Shown here piece by piece: positions 9,530-19,236 of a stretch of DNA of 64,000 nt. Origin of the DNA: Hydrangea macrophylla (Eukaryota > Streptophyta > Magnoliopsida > Cornales > Hydrangeaceae); contig CM066984.1 in NCBI GenBank assembly GCA_033977485.1, positions 26,619,001-26,683,000 of the forward strand, given 5' to 3'. The position numbers and the translations under genes were made by a program. The notes under the pieces were generated by a model. That model was given only the letters and a program-made list of their open reading frames with translations. It made no database searches and was not told the origin of the DNA. Every line of letters begins with the position of its first letter. Position 1 is the first letter of the stretch.

Positions 9530-9772
9530 CTACGCTCGACCTGATTCCCATTCGGGGATACGTAGGCAACCACATCGGTTCGGTCGACACCATCATGATC
9601 AATCCAATTTCCTTCAAGACCTTGCCTTGAGCTACGCTTGACCTGATTCCCGCTCGGGGATACGTAGGTAACCACAACGGTTTGGTCACCCCACCTACCT
9701 AAAAATCAACCCGCTTCTTTCCGACCATGGCTCGAACTACGTTGGACCTGATCCCCGCTTGGGGGTACGTAG
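9530..9772 (+). other. Beta hairpin cluster, copies 2-4
   Basis: Three copies lie at 9530-9565, 9632-9667 and 9737-9772. Each has CTACG pairing with CGTAG and a conserved ACCTGAT(T)CCC loop side followed by GGGGATACGTAGG. Flanks differ. Two similar copies are in B1 at 58043-58078 and 57930-57965 (minus), in the matching place. Confidence 0.75.
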
Positions 9773-9810
9773 GCAGACTTTCAAAAAAAGAAAAAGAAGG
9801 ATAGCTCGCT

Positions 9811-9839
9811 AGGCCGAAAATCTAAAAGGACGCCTAGGC
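9811..9839 (+). other. Alpha hairpin module, copy 2
   Basis: CTAGGC (9811-9816) pairs with GCCTAG (9834-9839). The inner stem is weak here. It is preceded by a purine tract and GCTC, and followed by CAAAAATTAGAGC as in copy 1. Confidence 0.65.
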
Positions 9840-9895
9840 AAAAATTAGAGCTAAATCCAAGGTGAGCAACAACAAAAGAGAGAAAAGAGCTTGCT

Positions 9896-9919
9896 AGGTC
9901 ACCTCACTGGTGCCTAGGC
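9896..9919 (+). other. Alpha hairpin module, copy 3
   Basis: The outer stem is CTAGG/CCTAG. The inner stem is CACC (9902-9905) with GGTG (9911-9914), around loop TCACT. The inner stem sequence is unlike copy 1, yet pairing is complete. Confidence 0.7.
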
Positions 9920-9991
9920 AAAAGTTATGAGCATTTGAGAGATTAAAGTCACGGTCCTTGCCTCAAGCCAGAAATCACCTTCCACACTAGG

Positions 9992-10193
9992 GGCAAACTT
10001 CGGCTACCCGCCTCGTTTGCCTGACTTTTACTATCTACCCTTCATACAAGGGACAAACTTCGGTCACCTACCTCGTTTTCCCAAAACCTCCAATAAACCA
10101 TCATCCAAACTAGGGGCAAACTTCGGTCACCTACCTCGTTTGCTTATGAATCCCACTTTGTACACCTCAAACTAGGGGCAAACTCCGTTTGCC
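9992..10193 (+). repeat. Gamma hairpin cluster, four copies resembling the polypurine tract
   Basis: Copies have the 5' arm (G)GGCAAAC and 3' arm GTTTGCC: 9992-10021, 10050-10082 (GGGAcAAAC with GTTTTCCC), 10115-10143 and 10177-10193 (loop TCC). The first, third and fourth begin CTAGGGGCAAAC, close to the true polypurine tract GAGGGGCAAAC. B1 carries three copies at 57773-57887 (minus). Confidence 0.72.
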
Positions 10194-10732
10194 TAACACA
10201 ATCCCTTCACACCGAGGGCGAGTTTTCAAGTTACCAAGTTGTTTTGAAAATTTTGAAATAGAGCATCTTTTACTCTAAAAGCTAAGGCACTAATTCAAAG
10301 CACTTCTTGGGAGAAGTAGAAAATTGACTAGATCACTAGGGAGGAATTTTCAAAAATCAGATTTATCAGCAAAGTGCTACCATGTTAAGATGAGGGGTGA
10401 ACACCAAAAGAGAAATGGTACATTGTTTATGACAAAAGCACATCAAGTTTTGACAAGACGAGCTTGTTTCATTTTGGTGTCAAGTGTGTTGTCCTTGTGC
10501 GTCAATGTCTGTCAAGTTTTTGAGTCTGTTGTAGTCTCAAATGTGTAAGTCAATAGTGACTAATAAAATTTTTCAAATCAAGTTATAAAGAGCATGACAA
10601 TGCAAGCAGGAGTACCAAACACTATTACTGCACCAGTCAAGGCGTCAGCATGAGGAGCGTCAAAACTTGGGGAGAATTTCATCCCTTTCCAAACCGTCAA
10701 AAGTTAACCACCTTTGTTCATGCAACATAAGT
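10194..10732 (+). other. Spacer between the gamma cluster and TR3
   Basis: No gene, LTR boundary or hairpin copy is recognised. A 74-codon plus-strand open frame at 10324-10548 has no feature I can identify. Confidence 0.5.
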
Positions 10733-11150
10733 GCATGAGTGGCTGTTGACTGTCTTCTTTCTTCATGCAACATAAGTCCATGAGTGGCTGTTGATCTTTC
10801 ATCTTTCTTCATGCAACATAAGTCCATGAGTGGCTGTTGATGATCTTCCTTTCTCCTAGCAACATAAGTCCATGAGTGGCTGTTGATCTTTCATCTCTCT
10901 TCATGCAACATAAGTCCATGAGTGACTGTTGATGATCTTTATTTCTCCTAGCAACATAAGTCCATGAGTGGCTGTTGATCTTTCATCTTTCTTCATGCAA
11001 CATAAGTCCATAAGTGGCTGTTGACGATCTTCCTTCGTCCTAGCAACATAAGTCCATGAGTGGCTGTTGACCATCTTTCTTCGATCATGCAACATAAGTC
11101 CATGAGTGGCCGTTGATGACCATCTTTTATCCTAAAGCAACATAAGTCCA
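10733..11150 (+). repeat. Tandem array TR3 (46 bp, alternating A/B units = 92 bp)
   Basis: CATGAGTGGCTGTTGA (or a near match) recurs at exactly 46-base steps: 10733, 10779, 10825, 10871, 10917, 10963, 11009, 11055, 11101. Units alternate between one with TCTTTCATCTTTCTTCATGC and one with GATCTTCCTTTCTCCTAGC, so the real period is 92 bases over much of the array. Confidence 0.92.
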
Positions 11151-11159
11151 TCACCCTCC

Positions 11160-11735
11160 TCTTTCAATATCAAAACCTTAACTGCCACAGACCATCCCTG
11201 AGAACCCCGCATCATCCCCCGAGGACAAAAGCAGAAAGATACCAGCTCCCGGAGGCCCCGACCGGCCCTCTTGGATTGAGCACCGCAGGATTTGATCAAC
11301 CGGGAGAGATTCAGAGATGGGTCCTGGTTCTCGATCAAGAAAAGAGATTCCCCGAGAACCCTGCATCATCCCCCGAGGACAGAAGCAGAAAGATACCAGC
11401 TCTCGGAGGCCCCGACCGGCCCTCTTGGATTGAGCACCGCAAGATTTGATCAACCGTGGGAGATTCAGAGATGGGTTCTGGTTCCCGATCAATAAAATAG
11501 ATTCCCCAAGAACCCCGCATCATCCCCCGAGGACAGAAGCGGAAAGATACCAGCTCCCGGAGGCCCCGACACGCTCTCTTGGATTGAGCACCGCAAGATT
11601 TGATCAATCGGGAGAGATTCAGAGTTGGGTCCTGGTTCCCGATCAAGAAAAAAGATTCCCCGAGAACCCTGCATCATCCCCCGAGGACAGAAGCAGAAAG
11701 ATACCAGCTCCCGGAGGCCCCGACCGGCTCGCAAG
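11160..11735 (+). repeat. Tandem array TR4 (~154 bp, about 3.7 units)
   Basis: GAGAACCC(C/T)GCATCATCCC recurs near 11200, 11355, 11508 and 11662. Units contain CCCGGAGGCCCCGACCGGC and AAGATTTGATCAACCG. Overlapping open frames on both strands are shadows of the repeat. Diverged relatives lie at 43970-44245 in A4. Confidence 0.9.
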
Positions 11736-12371
11736 ATTTGATCAAGAGAAGCGGTTGAGATCCCAGAAAGAGTCGCTTCATCCCCAGTAGATTCAGATTA
11801 ATCCTCAGCGGATTCGTACACCATCAGTTCAATCACAGTAGTCCATTGTCGACTCAGCATCTCGATTCAAACATCGTCGGTTCATTAATCATCATCGCTC
11901 TCATTCAAAATATGCCATGGCTTCTATCAATGGGGTTTCCATGTTCATCGCGTGACATCTCAGGATTTCATGATCATCCCTTGACTTCTGTGTCCATCTC
12001 TTAATTTCCAGGGCTTCCGTGTCCGTCGGTTATTTTCCAAAAGATGTCTTCAATTATAGTCCTCTGAGACCCCACACCCAATTACGTTCGCTTACGAAGC
12101 ACACTCCCCAAAAATTTAGAAGTTTGCCCCTAGACCCAAAGCCTTCTAAAAAACTTGGTATCCCTATTCGAGTCAATAATTGCATCATAGTCAGAAACAC
12201 CAGCACGACACCAGCCCACTCGGAGTGGCACACCCTACCGCATGCTAGGATAAATACAATAAGGCATAATAGGACTCATGACACAATCCATCCATGCATC
12301 GCATATCCTCCTCATAACATAGCATACGCCTGTCTCGTTGTACATACATGATTTGCCTTTTGTGCCCTGAA
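11736..12371 (+). other. A1 3' non-coding region, one TR1 unit
   Basis: The stretch is collinear with 555-1160 of A0. It contains a single TR1-like unit (about 11805-11890), then the CTCATTCAAAATATG text. The 110-codon open frame at 12019-12351 has no protein features and is not kept in A0 or A4. Confidence 0.65.
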
Positions 12372-12406
12372 CTACGTCCTGGTCTGATTCCCCTTGGGAT
12401 ACGTAG
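12372..12406 (+). other. Beta hairpin, copy 5 (next to the polypurine tract)
   Basis: CTACGT at 12372 pairs with ACGTAG at 12401-12406. The sequence is the same as copy 1 in A0, about 150 bases before the polypurine tract. Confidence 0.75.
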
Positions 12407-12557
12407 GCAGCTCACGCGAAGCGCGACCAGCACTAGCCTCAGCATCATTGCATCTTTTGCAACGCTTTTTATCCTAAATCGATAGCCTCCAAAAAGTCCT
12501 GTCTCTTCAAAACTTTAGCACTCGCTTGCGACAAGCGTTGCCTCGCAAGTTCCTGCC

Positions 12558-12571
12558 AAAGAGGGGCAAAC
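12558..12571 (+). promoter_or_regulatory. Polypurine tract of A1
   Basis: AAAGAGGGGCAAAC is followed at once by TGTAGACACC. Confidence 0.88.
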
Positions 12572-13510
12572 TGTAGACACCCCATTTTGTCGGCTATCAG
12601 ATTTAGGAGACCCATAGCTTGGTGGTTCACAATGATCGTAAAAGACTTAAAAGGACTCTTGGAAGTCAGCTCTATCTCTCAGAATGCTCAGAATGACCAA
12701 AATACCCCTGAAAGCCCGAAGACTCCCAGATTTGGTCCCAAAGTTCTGAAAACATGCTATGTCGTAAGAAAAATGATAAAATGAGTTTTTAAGTAAAACC
12801 GGATGAAATCGTCAGCTCCCAGAGACCCCCGTAAGTCCCGGAAATTCCCCGAAAGTCCCCGTTGACCGGTTTGACCAAGGTTTGACCAGAGTTTGACCAA
12901 GTTTGACCAAGTTTGACCGAAATCGTACAAATTCACCGGAATCATTAGAAAAGTATTAAAATGAGTTTTAAAAGAGAATCGAGCGAAAACGTCGGCTCCG
13001 ACTCCCGGAGGTTCCCAGAACTTCCCGGGAATCCTAGGTTTGACCAGTTTGACCAAGATTTGACTTTGGAATCCGGGCACCGAAAAAATTTTCAAATCTT
13101 TTTCATAAATACTAGAGGTCAATAGCTTTCCAACGGTATATCGCACATAATTTTCGGATTTAAAACAAGTTTATTATGAATTTTCGAAGGCGAAAAAGGC
13201 GGTCAAATCGTCTTTTATCGCAAATACCGTAAAACTTTTCAAAGTGACCTATTCCTGACTTATTTGTTATGTAAAGTAGACTCCATTACCTTTCCAACGG
13301 TATATCACAACCTCAATTTGGAGTTCGTATGCATTTTCTGTGAATTTCGGACAAAATAGGGCCTTTTCGCGAATACCGGAACCTCCGGGGGCCTAAACGT
13401 AAATTTTGGGCGTCTGAGGAGCAGTGCCGCCGCGGCACTGGCCTACTGCCGCCGCGGCACAGGCCCAGTGCCGCCGCGACACTCAACCCTCGCAGTGTCC
13501 ATTTTTGTAA
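12572..13510 (+). mobile_element. Truncated 3' LTR of A1
   Basis: The first ~940 bases of an A LTR include the TTGACC array (12862-12919) and three GC palindromes (13423-13493). It breaks off after ATTTTTGTAA, where other copies read on into a T run. Sequence of a B LTR follows directly, so TATA box, R and U5 are lost. Confidence 0.88.
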
Positions 13511-14691
13511 GACTTGGATCTAATTTAGTTTTGTTTTATATTTTAGAACACTCATCTTCTTCCTCTCTTATTCTTCACACACTCACATAGCTACATTCAA
13601 GTCATTTTTGATTTTGTTGATAATTCTTAATTAGAGATTGATTTTCACCTTAATTTTTAATCTTGATTTCATTCTTCAATCTTAGTTAGATCCATGCATA
13701 CATGATTATATATATGTATCTACTTTGAATTCTATGATGGTTTGGAAGCATGATCTACGAGAAGGATGATTCCTATGTTCATACCTATATATTGATTATT
13801 CCTATTTCCTAGAATTCATATTGAAATTCATCTCCAATAGGATATTTGTAAGTCCCTTTGATCCATGATATAAAGTTCTTCATAGAACTTGAGGGCTAAA
13901 TTGATTGGGAATCATGATAATTAAGTTGATCTATGAGTTTGATGTCTCTAATAAACATCAACCACCACCTAAGATGCTTTTCTAACATTTTAAAATGAAT
14001 TTGATAAAACTCATTAAAACAGATTGGTTTTATCCATAAGATTTGGCCCATCGAAATCCATAGTTTGATGGATTTAAAATTTTCTTGGTAAACTTTGAAG
14101 AATTAGCTTTCATTTGATCCGTTTTGAGAGTCACTAGTATTCATAAGCTATTTTTAGAAATTGTTGAGAAATCGGTTGACAAATTTGAACATAGTCTCTT
14201 TGTGCTTGATTTTCATAAAATCTATGATAGGGATTGATGTTCCACTTTTTGGGGATGATTCTAACTCGTGTATCTATATGCTGATGTAAAATCATGAGCA
14301 TATGATAAGTTCGTTTTCCAAGCGTTTGAAGTTGATACAACTATTCTGGATTTTTCTAAGCTTAATTACAATCATGATTATATAGACAAAACGGTCATAC
14401 CTTGATCACTCAACAACAGTTGATGAATAAAACTTGGTTTAGAAATCATCTAGGATAAATGGATGAGTGATCAAAAGCATAGATTAACTTGATTAACATG
14501 ATTCATGAATTTTTATCATGTTTTGAGTTCCTTTGTCAAATGATACCAAACTTCCAGAATAATAGAGTCTATTTCAAACAACTTTTTAGAAACCTTAAGT
14601 TCATAACATGTCTATTGGATTATTTTTGTCATAAACTAAAACGAAATAGCTTTCTTTGGACACCAAATAAAGCTTCACATGATTTTTGTAG

Positions 14692-14855
14692 GGTGATGCT
14701 ATTTCCACTCCATCATTGAACTAAGGCACTCCATGGTACCATTTTTAAAGCATGTGGTACATGCATGTCATGCATTACATACATGGTACCACATGCTCTG
14801 ATAGTGGTACCATGGAGTGCATTGGTTCAATAATGGAGTGGAAATAACAATTACC
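14692..14855. mobile_element. Foldback MITE, 9-bp TSD TTTTTGTAG (Mutator-like)
   Basis: The ends are GGTGATGCTATTTCCACTCC and, read from the other strand, GGTAATTGTTATTTCCACTCC. The arms continue pairing (GCACTCCATGGTACCA, GCATGTGGTACCAT) almost to the centre, so the 164 bases form one long hairpin. TTTTTGTAG flanks both sides (14683-14691 and 14856-14864). B copies at 36400 and, in reverse, 53240 and 62490 lack it. A 9-base duplication suggests a Mutator-type element; the family is inferred. Confidence 0.88.
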
Positions 14856-15224
14856 TTTTTGTAGAGCTAGTTATGATTTTTACAAGAACAGTGGACAATC
14901 CTATTCGACTATTCCCAAAAGTCCTATTTCTAAAACTTCAAAAATGGTAATGAGGTCATACTTTTTGGACAAGTTCCCTAAGACATGTATCTAACTTTTG
15001 GTAAAAAGGTTTTAACCCAGCTCATGTTTAAGGCCACTTTTGATCGGATTTATTAGAGGATGTTGAATCTGAAAATTTGATTTATGACATATTTTCCTTG
15101 TTTTCATGCATATCATTTGTTTGCTTGTATTTTTGTAATGCTTGGGTATTCCTTGATGTCTTAGTACAGAGAATTGAATGTCGTCGATCCGGACTTCGAT
15201 TTGTGGGTTTGTCGCATCTACATG

Positions 15225-18200
15225 TGTAGACACCCCATTTTGTCGGCTATCAGATTTAGGAGACCCATAGCTTGGTGGTTCACAATGATCGTAAAAGACT
15301 CAAAAAGACTCTTGGAAGTCAGCTCTATCTCTCAGAATGCTCAGAATGACCAAAATATCCCTGAAAGCCCGAAGACTCCCAGATTTGGTCCCAAAGTTCT
15401 GAAAAACATGCTATGTCGTAAGAAAAATGATAAAATGAGTTTTTAATTAAAATCAGATGAAATTGTCAGCTCCCAGAGACCCTCGGATGTCCCGGAAATT
15501 CCCCGTTGACCGGTTTGACCAAGGTTTGACCAGGTTTGACCAGAGTTTGACCAAGTTTGACCAAGTTTGACCGAAATCGTCCAAATTCACCGGAATCATT
15601 AGAAAAGTATTAAAATGAGTTTTAAAAGAGAATCGAGCGAAAACGTCGGCTCCCGGGAGCTCCCGAAGGTTCCCAGAACTTCCCGGGAATCCTAGGTTTG
15701 ACCAGTTTGACCAAGATTTAACTTTGGAATCGGGGCACCGAAACATTTTTCAAATATTTTTCATAAATACTAGAGGTCAATAGCTTTCCAACAGTATATC
15801 ACACATAATTTTCGGATTTAAAACAAGTTTATTATGAATTTTCGAAGGCGAAAAAGGCGGTCAAATTGGCTTTTATCGCAAATACCGTAAAACTTTTCAA
15901 AGTGACCTATTCCCGAGTTATTTTTTTTTATGTAAAGTAGACTCTATTACCTTTCCAACGGTATATCACAACCTCAATTTGGAGTTCGTATGCATTTTCT
16001 GTGAATTTCGGACAAAATAAGGCCTTTTCGCGAATACCGGAACCTCTGGGGGCCTAAACGTAAATTTCTGGGCGTCTGAGGAGCAGTGCCGCCGCGGCAC
16101 AGGTCCAGTGCCGCCGCGGCACTCAACCCTCGCAGAGTCCATTTTTGTAATTTTTTTGGGGGTCCAATTTGATTAATTGAAAACCAAAACGACGTAGTTT
16201 TATGTTCACAGATGTTTGGGACCAATGTGAACACTTCTAAAATCCCAAAACCACCCCAAATTGGCCTATATAAATCCCCCATTGCTCTTCATTTTGAGGG
16301 GGGCCAAAGGCAAAAGCTTGAAAAGTTGTAGAGAAGAAGAGAGACAGAGATATGTTTAGAAGAGAGAAAAGGAGCTTCCTCCTACTATTTTGCTATAGAA
16401 AGTGAGTTCTAATCTTGTGTTCTTCCATTACCTCTCTTATACTTCACATCCCAAACACCCCCAATCACCATTCTTGAGCATTCTTGAGTTAGGAAGCTAC
16501 TTCCATTTCTAAATGTCAAAATCTATGAATGAAACACCAAGCTACAAGTCCAAAATCACATTGATTATCATCCATTGATTGTTATTTACTTGCTTGTTCA
16601 TATTATGTTCATCTCTTCTTACCTCATTTCTTTTGATTTTTCTTTATTTACTTACTAGTTCTTCATCGTCTAAATGATGACATGAAGTTTGGGATGAGTG
16701 AATCCTTATGTATAGTAGCTCTTGACCTCAAAAATATGTTTGATAGATTATGATCATAACTCCAATACCTCCAAAGTATTCTTGAAGTGTATTGAAGTTA
16801 TGTTCAAATAAAAATAAATCTCTCCAACAATCTTGGAGGTCCTTGATGATGAGTTTGATGTTGGCATTTTAAGTGGCTATGATCTTTATTGAGTATTGAA
16901 AATACATTTTCAAAACCTCTATTCCAAAACCCCATTCAATCCCTCTCATTTTGATCTCAAGAAAGAAAACCTTGTTTTCCCCAAAAATCTTCAAAACAGT
17001 GAGTCAAAACAGTGAGTGATCTGAGTTCAAATATTTCTCTAGAACTCAATACTCAATGTATGGATGCAAGGCCACTTGTAAATTCTTCCTAACTCATTAG
17101 AGAACACCCATGATTTTTGGTTTGACTTGAAAATACTTGAAAATGGTCCATTTGGACCCAAACATTCTCTCCAGATATTCTGCCTCTGTTGTCACAGCAG
17201 CTTGGTTGAATTCTAACTTCTTTTTCAGACAACTTTTCCAAAAGGGGTGATCCTAACTTATTTTTCCCTTAAACGGCAATGTCTTAGGGAACTTTCTGTA
17301 TAAAATGGGCTTCTCGATCATTCGTTTTCATTTTCTAAGAATTTTCAACATTTCAATCGACAGTACGGACTCTGTTTCTGAGTGACCTCTGTTGTTCATA
17401 TGATTTCTCTCATTCTGTGATAGTTATTAAAGATTGGCTTTTTGGGTAGTGTTCTAGACACAATAATAAACATCTCCATAAAACATCATGCATTGAAAGC
17501 ATTCCTAACCCCTCTTTTCCATTTTTACAAGATCATGTTACTGTTCTGTCCACTATTCACAGCAAGCACATTCTAACTTTCATTCTTTGATTTGATGCTT
17601 AGATACATTCCAAATTAGCTCATGTCTTAGGAAGTAGTTCATACTACATTTGTATATATCCCATGATGATTCCTTCATACATTCATACATATTCTAGATT
17701 TCAAAGTCATTCTAGGGATTCATGTACACAAACACACTACAATCTTTGCACATTTTAAGATCATACATTGCATCCATGCAAGATTTGGGGCTTTCATGGC
17801 TCCTAATCTAAGAAGATCATAAGGAATGAACTTGACCATATGTTCGTGTTTCCCCTCGATCTAATCTTCCTTCCTCATCCGTCCCGGGGATCGAGAGGTC
17901 TTCTTTTCCTCAAAGATTAACATGCATCATACTAGCTTGCTAAACATATTTTGATTTCTTTGATTATTTTGTTTCAATAACAATTCATGCCCCCTTTAGA
18001 TTAGGAAACTTGATTAATTGATATATGATTAGATGATTTTTCCTAGGTTTATTTGTGTGATCTTTCACTTTACATTGCATGATATTTGACTTAGATCTTA
18101 TGAATGATATCTTATCTTTTGATCTTCCAATTTCAAGTTTTCTTATGTGATGTAATATACTATCATAGTATTAATTGTCGAACCATACATAGTATAAGAT

Positions 18201-18488
18201 GATTATTTGGATGCTAATTGAGGCCCGTCGAAAGACGGGGCGAGTTGAGGGTGTTTTAGTCGCGACAAAGGCTCCTTCCTCTCTCGTACCAAAACCCCGA
18301 GCCAAGTTCTTTGGTTATGAAGGGTCGGTGCCCTTTATCCGTTTGGGTGAGTCAAATTTGGGTTTCTTGGTTCCCTAAAGACCAAGTGGCGACTCTGTAT
18401 CTATTTTCAACAGACCCTTTTCTCTTTCTTTGATCAAAATCAAACAAGTTTGAAAATATAACAAAGCGGTGGAATCCCGGTATCCACA
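15225..18488 (+). mobile_element. Solo LTR of family A with TSD ACATG
   Basis: The LTR is complete, from TGTAGACACC to GGTATCCACA, 3264 bp, flanked by ACATG at 15220-15224 and 18489-18493. There is no polypurine tract before it and no primer site after it. The empty site CATCTACATGTGGCTTAG is present in B2 (about 36772) and in reverse in B1 (about 52870 and 62106). It contains TTGACC x7 (15505-15571), two GC palindromes (16085), TATATAAA (16267) and the delta hairpin (18224-18239). Confidence 0.96.
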
Positions 18489-19236
18489 ACATGTGGCTTA
18501 GTGACCATGTATCGTGTACTATATCTATCCTTTCTCTTAGAATTTTTCTAGATTTACAACTTTCTTTTCAACGACACAATTCCTTTAGGATAGTCCCCAT
18601 TTATGTGTTTAAATGTTAGAGACATCTTATGTAGGATTCATGCATGATTGCATTGTATGTTTCCTTATTTTTCTTTTGCAACTCCGCTTGAGTCAATCCA
18701 ATGTAAGTCTTCTCGTTCCCTCTTACATATCATGACACGTTTCTTTGACTTGCTTCGGTCCCGGGCGAGACTAGCCACTGTGAGTATACCTCTCTCTTGT
18801 ATTGCATGTGCATCTGATTGCTATTTGATTTAATTTCTTGAAATGATTTTCATTAGATGTTGATATGTATATATATATATATATTACCTAGTATGTTTGA
18901 GGAAACAACACCAATTATGAGTGAAGAACAAGGATATTTGAATCAAGGACTACCATTCGGTAGTGAGAGGAGGGGGTGCTTTAGTCGTTCTTGGGCTCCT
19001 TCTTCTCTTGTACCAAGACCCCCGAACCTAGTTTTTAGTAATAAAGGGCGAGTAACCTTATTCAATTTTGGGCCAGTCAAACTTGGGTTTCCTAATTCCA
19101 GATAAAAATTAGATGGCGACTCTTTGTCCCTAGGACTGTGTAAGGAAGTTCTAGTTTCCCAGAAGTGTGCTCCTTGGATCCGTCCCAGGTCACTATCGAG
19201 GGAAACGTTAGGACCCCCCTCAATGTGCATATTCCA

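Larger units (their letters stand above)
5571..12571 (+). mobile_element. A1 internal region: gag-only, non-autonomous Tat-type element
   Basis: Between the primer site at 5574 and the polypurine tract at 12558 are 7.0 kb that hold one gag reading frame and nothing resembling protease, RT, RNase H or integrase on either strand. The order is leader, gag, unique non-coding block, hairpin modules, 46-bp array, 154-bp array, last beta hairpin, polypurine tract. This matches the layout reported for TR-GAG elements, which depend on enzymes supplied in trans. Confidence 0.82.
13511..19236 (+). mobile_element. B3: partial B-family LTR split by a MITE and a solo A LTR
   Basis: 13511-15224 plus 18494-19236 match, without the inserts, 35290-37450 (B2) and the reverse of 52127-54420 and 61364-63531 (B1). 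The 5' part of the LTR is missing. The 3' end keeps the hairpin CTACC-ATTC-GGTAG (18950-18963), TGGCGACTCT near 19114 and ends near TTCCACA at 19236, where chromovirus pol sequence starts. No protein is encoded. Confidence 0.82.

Noticed and set aside
11132..11790. Overlapping frames of 68-114 codons on both strands
   Set aside because: All lie in the 154-base tandem array and repeat with its period.
12019..12351. 110-codon frame before the last beta hairpin of A1
   Set aside because: Not preserved in the collinear A0 and A4 sequences; no protein features.
15453..15746. Minus-strand frame with repeated WSNLVK
   Set aside because: It is a translation of the TTGACC array in the LTR; equivalent frames occur wherever the array does.
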